From: an uncultured Verrucomicrobiota bacterium
GTDB taxonomy: Bacteria > Verrucomicrobiota > Kiritimatiellia > RFP12 > UBA1067
Assembly: GCA_946628745.1 (NCBI GenBank)
Contig: CAMOXA010000098.1
Location: 1-6,223, forward strand
Length of the DNA stretch: 6,223 nt
Reading direction: 5' to 3'
The notes beneath the pieces were generated by a model. That model was not told where the DNA came from and searched no databases. It saw only the letters and a list, made by a program, of their open reading frames with translations. Numbering within the stretch: position 1 is the stretch's first letter; the number at the start of each line of letters is the position of its first letter. Positions 1 through 6,223 of the stretch are shown one piece after another. The position numbers and the translations under genes were made by a program.

Positions 1-191
1 CCTTCGCCGCGAGGGTTCGCGAAAGAATGGTCACTGGGTATTTGGAGATTGATGCAATGGATGAGTGGGGAGGGGCCCTTAGCGCACAAGACAATCCACT
101 TTGCAGAGATGAATCAAAAAACGGTAAACTCCAGCATGTCGCGATTTGCGATGTTCCCCGATTTTTGGTATAATATCCGGCGCTTTCATGC
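1..191. other. Upstream region; possible 3' tail of an upstream gene, then serA promoter and leader
   Basis: No complete gene is visible. The stretch is noticeably less GC-rich than the rest of the window. Two plus-strand frames are open from the window edge: one runs to a TAA at 171-173 and the other to a TGA at 193-195. The first gives a more protein-like reading (it begins FAARVRERMV and ends DVPRFLV), so it could be the last 56 codons of an upstream gene whose stop overlaps the serA -10 box. Neither frame has a recognisable motif, and chance openness over fewer than 65 codons is quite possible. No stem-loop followed by a T-run was found. Confidence 0.3.
146..174 (+). promoter_or_regulatory. 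Sigma70-type promoter with extended -10, upstream of serA
   Basis: A TTGCGA -35 box (146-151, four of six consensus bases) is followed by a 17-base spacer and a perfect TATAAT -10 box (169-174). A TG dinucleotide at 166-167, one base before the -10 box, makes it an extended -10 promoter. Transcription would start near 181, giving a leader of about 60 bases before the ATG at 240. It is the only good promoter seen for the three-gene serA operon. The call rests on sequence match alone. Confidence 0.7.
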
Positions 192-239
192 GTGAAGGCG
201 AATTCCAAGATAAACTCTAAACGGAAGAACAAAACAAAA

Positions 240-1406
240 ATGAACTACAAGTACAACTGCCTCAATCCGATAGCGGACTGCGGACTCGGGAATCTGCCCG
301 ACAACTACACCAGAACCGAGAACTTCGCGGACGCGGACGCCGTGTTCGTCAGAAGCGCCAAAATGGACGAGCTCGTCCCCGGCGCCAGGCTCCTCGCGGT
401 CGCCCGTGCGGGCGCAGGCGTCAACAACATTCCCCACGCGGAATACGCCAAGAAGGGAATCGTCGTTTTCAACACGCCCGGCGCGAACGCAAACGGCGTC
501 AAGGAACTTGTGATCGCGGCGATGCTTCTGGCGAGCCGCGACATTGTCGGCGGCATCGAATGGGTTAAAGAGAACGCCGCCGATCCCGCCGTGGGCAAGG
601 CCGCCGAAAAGGCGAAGAAGGCTTTCGCAGGCACCGAGATACAAGGCAAGAAACTCGGCGTAATCGGACTCGGCGCAATCGGCCAGAAGGTGGCCAACGC
701 CGCTGTCGAACTCGGAATGGAGGTGTTTGGCTACGACCCGTACCTTTCAGTGGACGCCGCCTGGCAGCTCGACCACGCCGTCAAACATTGCAAGAATGTC
801 GAATCCATCTACCGCGCGTGCGACTTCATAACGATTCACGTGCCGGCGCTGGAGACGACGAAAGGGATGATAAACGCCGACGCGATCGCGATGATGAAGC
901 GCGGCGTTATCGTGATCAACGCCGCGCGCGACGCCCTTGTCAACGAGAAGGACATGCTCGCGGCGCTCGAAACCGGCAAAGTGCGCCGCTATGTCTCGGA
1001 CTTCCCGAACCCGACGACCGCAGGACAGAAGGGGTGCATCGTCATACCGCACCTTGGCGCGTCCACAGAGGAAGCCGAGGACAATTGCGCGGTCATGGCG
1101 GTCAAGGAAATGCGCGACTATCTGGAGAACGGCAATATCGTCAACTCCGTAAACTACCCGGCGTGCACGCTCGGCATTCCGACCAAGGCGGGACGCGTGG
1201 CGATATGCCACAAGAACGTGGCGAACATGATCGGTCAGTTTACGTCCATTCTCGGCAAGGCCGGTGTCAACATCGACGCAATCGCCAACAAGAGCCGCGG
1301 CGATTTCGCCTACACGCTGATAGACACCGACAGCGCGGTGCCGGCCGAGGTCGTCGCGGCGCTCGAGGCCAGCGACGCCGTGATACGGGTTCGCGTCATC
1401 AAGTAG
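240..1406 (+). CDS. serA: D-3-phosphoglycerate dehydrogenase, short form with ACT domain
   Basis: Predicted to oxidise 3-phosphoglycerate to 3-phosphohydroxypyruvate with NAD+, the first step of serine synthesis, in the cytoplasm. The 388-residue protein has the two split halves of the substrate domain (about 1-100 and 285-317) around a Rossmann domain (about 101-284) with GLGAIG at 143-148 and the NAD-selecting aspartate at 166 (FGYDPY). ARAGAGVNNI (55-64), R230 and the PHLGAST histidine H271 fit the 2-hydroxyacid dehydrogenase active site. Residues 318-388 look like a C-terminal ACT regulatory domain, which suggests serine feedback. The usual catalytic Glu after the DxF segment is not evident (YVSDFPNP, 251-258), as in short serA forms that carry DFP here, and the usual ARG is ARD. 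I chose the ATG at 240 because GGAAG lies 12 bases upstream and the fold begins there. A GTG at 192 would add a 16-residue basic tail but has no ribosome binding site and lies about 10 bases from the predicted transcript start. It is the first gene of a likely operon. Confidence 0.92.
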   Translation: MNYKYNCLNPIADCGLGNLPDNYTRTENFADADAVFVRSAKMDELVPGARLLAVARAGAGVNNIPHAEYAKKGIVVFNTPGANANGVKELVIAAMLLASRDIVGGIEWVKENAADPAVGKAAEKAKKAFAGTEIQGKKLGVIGLGAIGQKVANAAVELGMEVFGYDPYLSVDAAWQLDHAVKHCKNVESIYRACDFITIHVPALETTKGMINADAIAMMKRGVIVINAARDALVNEKDMLAALETGKVRRYVSDFPNPTTAGQKGCIVIPHLGASTEEAEDNCAVMAVKEMRDYLENGNIVNSVNYPACTLGIPTKAGRVAICHKNVANMIGQFTSILGKAGVNIDAIANKSRGDFAYTLIDTDSAVPAEVVAALEASDAVIRVRVIK

Positions 1407-1423
1407 CCCGGGAGAGACGGCTC

Positions 1424-2557
1424 ATGGGATACGCGAAGAGAAGGACCGCCCCGTCCGCCAAGAAGGCCAAGCCTTCGTCGATTTGGAAAATGCAGATCGG
1501 CGGCGAAAAAAACAGGACGACGATGAAACGCGTCGAGGTCCTGCTCTTCACGTCGGAGCTTGCCGACCTGATCGAAGCGGGCATGACTCTCGGGCAGGCG
1601 CTCCAGGCGCTTGCCAACCAGGGCGAGGAGGGCAGCGGACAAAAGTACGTCTGCCAGGATCTTTGCGACAGAATCGTGCGTGGCGAAACTTTTTCGGACG
1701 CCTGCGCCCACCACCCGAAGACGTTCGAGCCGCTCTACTCCAACATGGTCAGGGCGGCCGAGGCGTCCGGCGCCGTCGTGGAAGTCCTTCGCCGCCTCGC
1801 AGACCATTACGAGCGCTACGACAACATGCGCGGCAAAATCAAGAGCGCGATGAGCTATCCGGTAATCGTGCTCGTGTTCGGCGTAGTGGCGGTCATCGCC
1901 GCGCTCGTCTGGATCATCCCGAAGTTCGAGAAGGTCTTCTCGTCGATGGGCGCGACGCTGCCGCTGCCAACCAGAATACTGATAGGCATGTCCGACGCGC
2001 TCGTGCACTACGGCTGGCTGATGGCCATCGCCGCCGTCGCCCTGGCGGTGTGGTTTCGCCGGTGGAAGAATTCCCCGGGCGGCAGGGCGCGCATCGACGG
2101 GTGGAAGCTGCGCGCGCCGCTTATCAAAGGCATTGTCGCCGCCGGCGCGTATTCGGCGCTCGCGTACACGCTAAAGACGCTGCTCGTCAACGGAGTCAAC
2201 GTCCTTCAGGCGCTGAAGATCGCCGAGGATACCTGTGGCAACGCAGTCATAGCGAAGGCGCTCAACACGGCGCGCCAGCGCGTCACCGACGGTACGTCCA
2301 TATCAGGGCCGCTGGCGTCTTCCGGCGTGTTCCCGCGCATGATGACCGACATGCTCGCCGTCGGGGAGCAGGCGGGCGACATGGCCGCTTCTCTCGAGCA
2401 TATCGGCAAGCGCTACCAGAAGGACATGGACCGCAACATCGCCGCGTTCACCAATGCTCTCGAGCCTATTCTGATAGTGCTTATCGCGATTGTCATCGGT
2501 TTCATCGCCGTTTCGATTCTCATGGCGGTGTTCAAGGTCTCTTCGACGCTGGGATGA
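1424..2557 (+). CDS. Type II secretion system F family protein (GspF/PilC-like inner-membrane protein)
   Basis: A 377-residue polytopic membrane protein of the GspF/PilC family, which forms the inner-membrane platform of type II secretion and type IV pilus machines and contacts the assembly ATPase. Two related helical F domains are visible (about 36-160 and 243-366). The first begins with LFTSELADLIEAGMTLGQAL (41-60) and the second has the matching AYTLKTLLVNGVNVLQAL (247-264). Membrane segments are predicted near 145-165, 193-211 and 346-370. The N-terminus is lysine/arginine-rich (1-37) and shorter than the usual GspF lead-in. The ATG at 1424 has GGGAG nine bases upstream and lies 17 bases after the serA stop. 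An ATG at 1523 (residue 34) with AGGA five bases upstream is a real alternative, removing only the basic tail. No ATPase, pilin or secretin gene is nearby, so the gene is isolated here and its machine must be encoded elsewhere. The family call is strong; the exact role is unknown. Confidence 0.9.
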   Translation: MGYAKRRTAPSAKKAKPSSIWKMQIGGEKNRTTMKRVEVLLFTSELADLIEAGMTLGQALQALANQGEEGSGQKYVCQDLCDRIVRGETFSDACAHHPKTFEPLYSNMVRAAEASGAVVEVLRRLADHYERYDNMRGKIKSAMSYPVIVLVFGVVAVIAALVWIIPKFEKVFSSMGATLPLPTRILIGMSDALVHYGWLMAIAAVALAVWFRRWKNSPGGRARIDGWKLRAPLIKGIVAAGAYSALAYTLKTLLVNGVNVLQALKIAEDTCGNAVIAKALNTARQRVTDGTSISGPLASSGVFPRMMTDMLAVGEQAGDMAASLEHIGKRYQKDMDRNIAAFTNALEPILIVLIAIVIGFIAVSILMAVFKVSSTLG

Positions 2558-3477
2558 GCGAAAGATCTCCAGAGGAAATCGGCCGCAGAATGAACGGCCT
2601 GGGGCTTTGGAACGCGCTCCTGCCGTTCAACTGGGCGGTCAAGCCCAAGGGTGTCGCCTTCCCGTATTTCTGCACGGTCGTGAAGGATGCCGGCAACCCG
2701 GTGAAAGTTCGCTTTCTGATGATAGAAGGCTGGCAGACGTTCCACGAGTACATCCGAACCCGCATAGACATAAACTACGGCTTCTACTCGTCGCCGATCG
2801 AGCTGCCGCATTTCGAACTCGTCGTGGACGCCGGAGACGGGGTGCATCTCTTTCGCCACGGCGCCGGGTACGTCCCCCGCGAGCTGAACGAAGCAGAGCG
2901 TCCGCTTGTGGCGAGAATCCTCTGGGAGGCTTTCGGCGTGATGATGCGAATCGAAACAGACAACGACCTTCCGCTGCGGTTCGCGGGGGAGCGGTCCATG
3001 TTCGCAAGAGTGGAGGCTGAAGCCGGCGAGTGGAGCGACAGGCCGCTTTCCATACCAAATCCGCAGCCGCATGTCGAGAAGGTGTCGTATCCGAAGTCGC
3101 TGATCTCCAAGGCCAAGGACCTTCCGCTCGCCGGCGATTTCATCGTGGAGCTGGACTTTCGCCTTCTGCCGAATATCGTCACCTGCGAGCCGCGCGCGCG
3201 TTGCGCATACCAGCTTGCCGCGATCGACGCGAAGACCGGCGAGCGCGTCATATGGGATCGCGTATCCGTCGTGCCCGACGGCGGGCTCAGGGCGCTTTGG
3301 GAGGGCATGCCGCCGCGGGTGCTGTTGCGGCTTGTCGAGCGCGGCAGGATACCGGGCGAGATAAAGGTGACGTCCGGCAGGGTTTTCAGGCTGTTGCGCT
3401 CGCTGTGCATGGAACTGCCGTTCAAACTTTCTTTGCACGATTCGCTTTCGGCCCTTGAAACGGCGCTGAAACAATGA
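2554..3477 (+). CDS. Uncharacterised 307-residue protein, possibly two-domain DUF7309/DUF6930-like
   Basis: I do not recognise a function. The protein has no signal peptide and no membrane segment, so it is probably cytoplasmic. Two halves can be seen. Residues 15-145 are alpha/beta with an aromatic-rich patch (LWNALLPFNWAVKP, then FPYFCTVV and GFYSSPIELPHFELVV). Residues 195-307 begin with a beta-rich segment (DFIVELDFRLLP), pass through AAIDAKTGERVIWDRVSVVP and end in helices. This layout reminds me of the DUF7309 plus DUF6930 pairing, recalled from memory and not checked. A proline-rich linker lies near 163-175. The start overlaps the gspF stop as ATGA (2554-2557), which implies translational coupling. 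There is no good ribosome binding site of its own. An ATG at 2590 with AGAGGA 13 bases upstream is a weaker alternative. The stop (3475-3477) lies inside the tRNA promoter. Being coupled to gspF hints at a partner or shared regulation, but no role can be stated. Confidence 0.75.
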   Translation: MSERSPEEIGRRMNGLGLWNALLPFNWAVKPKGVAFPYFCTVVKDAGNPVKVRFLMIEGWQTFHEYIRTRIDINYGFYSSPIELPHFELVVDAGDGVHLFRHGAGYVPRELNEAERPLVARILWEAFGVMMRIETDNDLPLRFAGERSMFARVEAEAGEWSDRPLSIPNPQPHVEKVSYPKSLISKAKDLPLAGDFIVELDFRLLPNIVTCEPRARCAYQLAAIDAKTGERVIWDRVSVVPDGGLRALWEGMPPRVLLRLVERGRIPGEIKVTSGRVFRLLRSLCMELPFKLSLHDSLSALETALKQ

Positions 3478-3483
3478 TATAAT
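3455..3483 (+). promoter_or_regulatory. Strong sigma70-type promoter for tRNA-Thr, inside the end of the preceding gene
   Basis: TTGAAA (3455-3460, five of six consensus bases), a 17-base spacer and a perfect TATAAT (3478-3483), with TG at 3475-3476 giving an extended -10. The predicted start near 3490 is about five bases before the mature tRNA, typical of a strong stable-RNA promoter. The -35 box lies in the last codons of the upstream gene, and that gene's TGA stop supplies the TG of the extended -10. This is the best promoter match in the window. Confidence 0.82.
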
Positions 3484-3494
3484 ATACGCCCAAA

Positions 3495-3569
3495 GCCAGG
3501 GTAGCACAATGGTAGTGCATCTCACTTGTAATGAGACGGTTGCGGGTTCGACTCCTGTTCCTGGCTCCA
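3495..3569 (+). tRNA. tRNA-Thr (anticodon UGU), CCA encoded
   Basis: A complete cloverleaf can be folded. The acceptor stem pairs GCCAGGG (3495-3501) with TCCTGGC (3559-3565), closing with one G-U pair. The D-stem pairs GCAC with GTGC around a loop containing GG. The anticodon stem pairs TCTCA with TGAGA around CTTGTAA, with anticodon TGT at 3527-3529. The variable loop has five bases. The T-stem carries the TTCGACT loop (3547-3553). A U discriminator (3566) is followed by an encoded CCA (3567-3569). Anticodon UGU reads ACA and, by wobble, probably other threonine codons. It has its own promoter and is followed 28 bases later by ridA. Confidence 0.97.
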
Positions 3570-3597
3570 TTTCTTTTTTGCAGAGAAAGGATGCCCG

Positions 3598-3975
3598 ATG
3601 ATAGAAACGATTTCGACGGATGCCGCGCCCAAGGCGCTCGGCCCCTACAGCCAGGCGCTCAAAGCCGGCGGTTTTGTCTTTTGCTCCGGCCAGATACCGA
3701 TCAATCCCGAGACGAATGCCATTGAAGCCGTCACGATTGAGGACCAGACCCGCCAGGCGATTTCAAATCTGCGCAACGTTTTGGAGAAGGCGGGGGCGTC
3801 TCTCGCCGATGTTGTCAAGACGACGGTCTTCATAAAGGACATGAACGACTTTGCCGCGCTCAACGCAGTGTATGCGGAGATGTTCGGCGACGCGAAGCCC
3901 GCGCGCAGCTGCGTGGAGGTCGCGCGCCTGCCGAAGGACGTTAAAGTCGAAATCGAATGCATCGCCGCGGTCTGA
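3598..3975 (+). CDS. ridA: RidA family enamine/imine deaminase (YjgF/YER057c/UK114)
   Basis: A 125-residue protein of typical family length. RidA hydrolyses reactive 2-aminoacrylate and related enamines to their keto acids, protecting PLP enzymes; the sources are serine/threonine dehydratases. It normally acts as a cytoplasmic trimer. Visible family features are GPYSQA (15-20), CSGQIP (29-34), the substrate-binding R103 in the signature ARSCVEVARLP (102-112), and E120 in VEIE near the end. The arginine supports a true deaminase rather than an inactive paralogue. The start at 3598 has AAAGGA (3586-3591) at good spacing. The ATG at 3591 is in another frame and overlaps that site. No promoter is visible in the 28-base gap after tRNA-Thr, so it is probably read from the tRNA promoter or from upstream. 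It runs convergent to hemW, with 10 bases between their stops. Confidence 0.95.
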   Translation: MIETISTDAAPKALGPYSQALKAGGFVFCSGQIPINPETNAIEAVTIEDQTRQAISNLRNVLEKAGASLADVVKTTVFIKDMNDFAALNAVYAEMFGDAKPARSCVEVARLPKDVKVEIECIAAV

Positions 3976-3985
3976 CCGCATTTCG

Positions 3986-5085
3986 CTAGACGAGCTCTGC
4001 GAGAATCGAGTCGCAGACTTCGGCGCCCCGCTCCGTAAGACGGTATGCGGGGCGTCTGCCGTTCAGGCGCGGCGGCGTCAGCAAGCCTTCGGCGGCGAAT
4101 CTGCCGAGGATGGGCTCCCATTCCGGGCGGCCCGAGGCGTCGAGTCCGTCCCTCGTGCGCAGGCTGAAGATTCTGCGCTCCAGTTCGTCTTGTTCCGGCG
4201 AGACTTCTTCGCACTCCGGCGGCAGAGGGTGCGCTCCCGGCGGTTCGACGCCCGGCCCCCACCAATTGCGCGTGCGCAGGCGGCCGATCCTGCCGTGAGC
4301 GCCTTCGCCAAGGCCGATGTAATCCTCTCCGCGCCATGTCGCGAGGTTGTGCCGGCATTCGAAGCCGGGCGCGGCGTAATTGGATATCTCGTACCTTTCC
4401 AGCCCGAGCGATTTGAGAAACCGCGATATCGCGGCGAGCCTGTCCATGACCTCATCGTCGGCGGGAAGGCCGTACTCTTTCGCGGTGCCATTGCGCAGGC
4501 GCCGTCCCAGCAGAGAATCGTCTTCCAGTATCAGCGAGTAGACCGAGCAGTGCCTGAGCCCCCATGTTCCAAGGCGCGCCCACAGACGCGAGAAGCCGTC
4601 GTCCCAGGAACGTCCGCCCGCTTTAGGCGGGGGATAGCCCGTTATGAGATCGATACCGGCGTTGTCGAAACATGTTTTGACCAGGCGGAACGCTCTTTCG
4701 GCCTCTGCGACCGTACAGCCGCGCCGCATGTCGGCAAGCGTCGCGTCGTCAAGCGCCTGCACGCCCATGGAAATGCGGTTGACACCGCCCGCCTTGAGCG
4801 ACTTCAGCGCATCGGGCGTGGCGTCGAGAGGGTGCAGCTCAACCGTGAACTCGCACTGCGGCCCGGGTTCGAGCGCGTCGAATAGCGGCCGCAGGTCGCA
4901 CAAAGCAGGCGTCCCGCCGCCAAAATACACAGTAGAGAACGGGCCGTGCGCGGGCAGCGAGCCGAGCGCCTTCACAAGCCGTTGCACATACTCTGCGCGC
5001 GCGGCGGGCGATGTCCCGGCGCGCGAGTGGAGCGCGCAGTACGTGCACTTGCCTCTGCAAAAGGGAAAGTGCACGTACAAGTTCT

Positions 5086-5104
<19 letters not shown>
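3986..5104 (-). CDS. hemW: HemW-like radical SAM protein (coproporphyrinogen III oxidase-like, probable heme chaperone)
   Basis: A 372-residue radical SAM protein of the HemN/HemW group. HemW binds heme and a [4Fe-4S] cluster and is thought to insert heme into target proteins; true HemN makes protoporphyrinogen. The cluster motif is CRGKCTYC (C16, C20, C23). GGGTP (62-66) fits the SAM amino-group site, and ISMGVQALDD (111-120), DLITGYP (152-158) and YEISNYA (238-244) are family blocks. HNLATW (252-257) matches the HNxxYW heme-binding motif of HemW except for Thr in place of Tyr. The short N-terminus, lacking the longer HemN lead-in, also favours HemW. The C-terminal 70 residues look like the HemN_C winged-helix part. 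The ATG at 5104 lies within the end of metK (19-base overlap) and has only AGG two bases away, so initiation probably depends on translation of metK. A TTG at 5080, just after the metK stop, is a possible alternative giving a protein that starts at YVHFPFC. Confidence 0.88.
5039..5078 (-). repeat. Perfect 12-bp inverted repeat (hairpin) in the first codons of hemW
   Basis: GTACGTGCACTT (5039-5050) is the exact reverse complement of AAGTGCACGTAC (5067-5078), separated by 16 bases. In the hemW message this gives a 12-pair stem beginning seven bases after the metK stop and covering codons for YVHF and KCTY, with the first cysteine of the cluster motif encoded in the loop. No T-run follows on either side, so it does not look like an intrinsic terminator. 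It could act on hemW translation or RNA stability, or be a chance result of codon choice. Confidence 0.6.

Positions 5105-6223
<1,119 letters not shown>

Noticed and set aside
188..220. A 10-codon open frame (MREGEFQDKL) in the serA leader
   Set aside because: It contains no serine or glycine run expected of an attenuator peptide, has no ribosome binding site, and starts only about seven bases after the predicted transcript start.
788..1423. In-frame extension of the GspF reading frame back to 788
   Set aside because: It overlaps serA in another frame and gives an Arg-rich low-complexity translation. ATG 1424 has a good ribosome binding site.
2413..3570. A 385-codon open frame on the minus strand, antisense to the unknown gene and the tRNA
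   Set aside because: Its start lies in the reverse complement of tRNA-Thr, a familiar source of false proteins. The translation is rich in Arg and His without any motif, and the plus-strand gene has the coupled start and sensible composition.
3570..3580. T-rich stretch after tRNA-Thr, considered as an intrinsic terminator
   Set aside because: It is preceded only by the tRNA acceptor and T stems, is interrupted by C, and the ridA ribosome binding site follows at once.
3591..3725. ATG at 3591 opening a 44-codon frame
   Set aside because: It overlaps the ridA ribosome binding site and ridA itself in another frame, and shows no motif.
3996..4017. A 7-bp inverted repeat (TCTGCGA / TCGCAGA) just after the ridA stop, considered as a terminator
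   Set aside because: The stem is short, the loop has eight bases, and no T-run follows on either strand. It lies within the hemW coding end.
3851..4885. A 344-codon plus-strand open frame across hemW
   Set aside because: It is a GC-driven shadow of hemW and overlaps the end of ridA. No recognisable domain is present.
5019..5037. GCGCGC repeated either side of a short spacer
   Set aside because: Each half is itself a palindrome in a GC-rich coding stretch, so it is expected by chance.

Overview
The window reads as ordinary chromosomal sequence from a GC-rich bacterium: six protein genes and one tRNA, tightly packed, with housekeeping metabolism dominating. The 3' CCA is encoded in the tRNA gene. 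Both visible promoters are sigma70-like with extended -10 elements, and most starts have purine-rich Shine-Dalgarno sites. The phylum cannot be fixed from this sequence. An isolated GspF-type gene beside a short-form serA would fit the PVC group (for example Kiritimatiellota or Lentisphaerae), but that is only a guess.

Layout. Positions 1-191 hold the lower-GC tail of whatever lies upstream, plus a well-formed promoter (146-174). Three plus-strand genes follow as a probable operon: a short ACT-domain D-3-phosphoglycerate dehydrogenase (serA-type, 240-1406), a GspF/PilC-type inner-membrane protein without its usual secretion neighbours (1424-2557), and an unrecognised cytoplasmic protein of 307 residues (2554-3477) whose start overlaps the previous stop (ATGA). 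A second promoter (3455-3483) sits inside the 3' end of that last gene and drives tRNA-Thr(UGU) (3495-3569). A ridA gene (3598-3975) begins 28 bases after the tRNA and probably depends at least partly on the same promoter.

The minus strand carries a convergent pair: metK (S-adenosylmethionine synthetase, 5' end cut off by the window edge) and a HemW-like radical SAM protein whose ATG lies 19 bases inside the end of metK. Only 10 bases separate the ridA and hemW stops, and no convincing intrinsic terminator is visible there.

How the genes work together. SerA opens serine synthesis, MetK makes SAM, the HemW-like protein consumes or binds SAM, and RidA clears reactive enamines made by PLP enzymes such as serine/threonine dehydratases. 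The metK-hemW pairing is functionally sensible. The gspF-unknown pair inserted behind serA is the least explained part. I found no CRISPR array, insertion sequence, toxin-antitoxin pair, phage gene or clearly novel multi-gene system. The most unusual local structure is a perfect 12-bp inverted repeat over the first codons of hemW, spanning its iron-sulfur cysteine motif.
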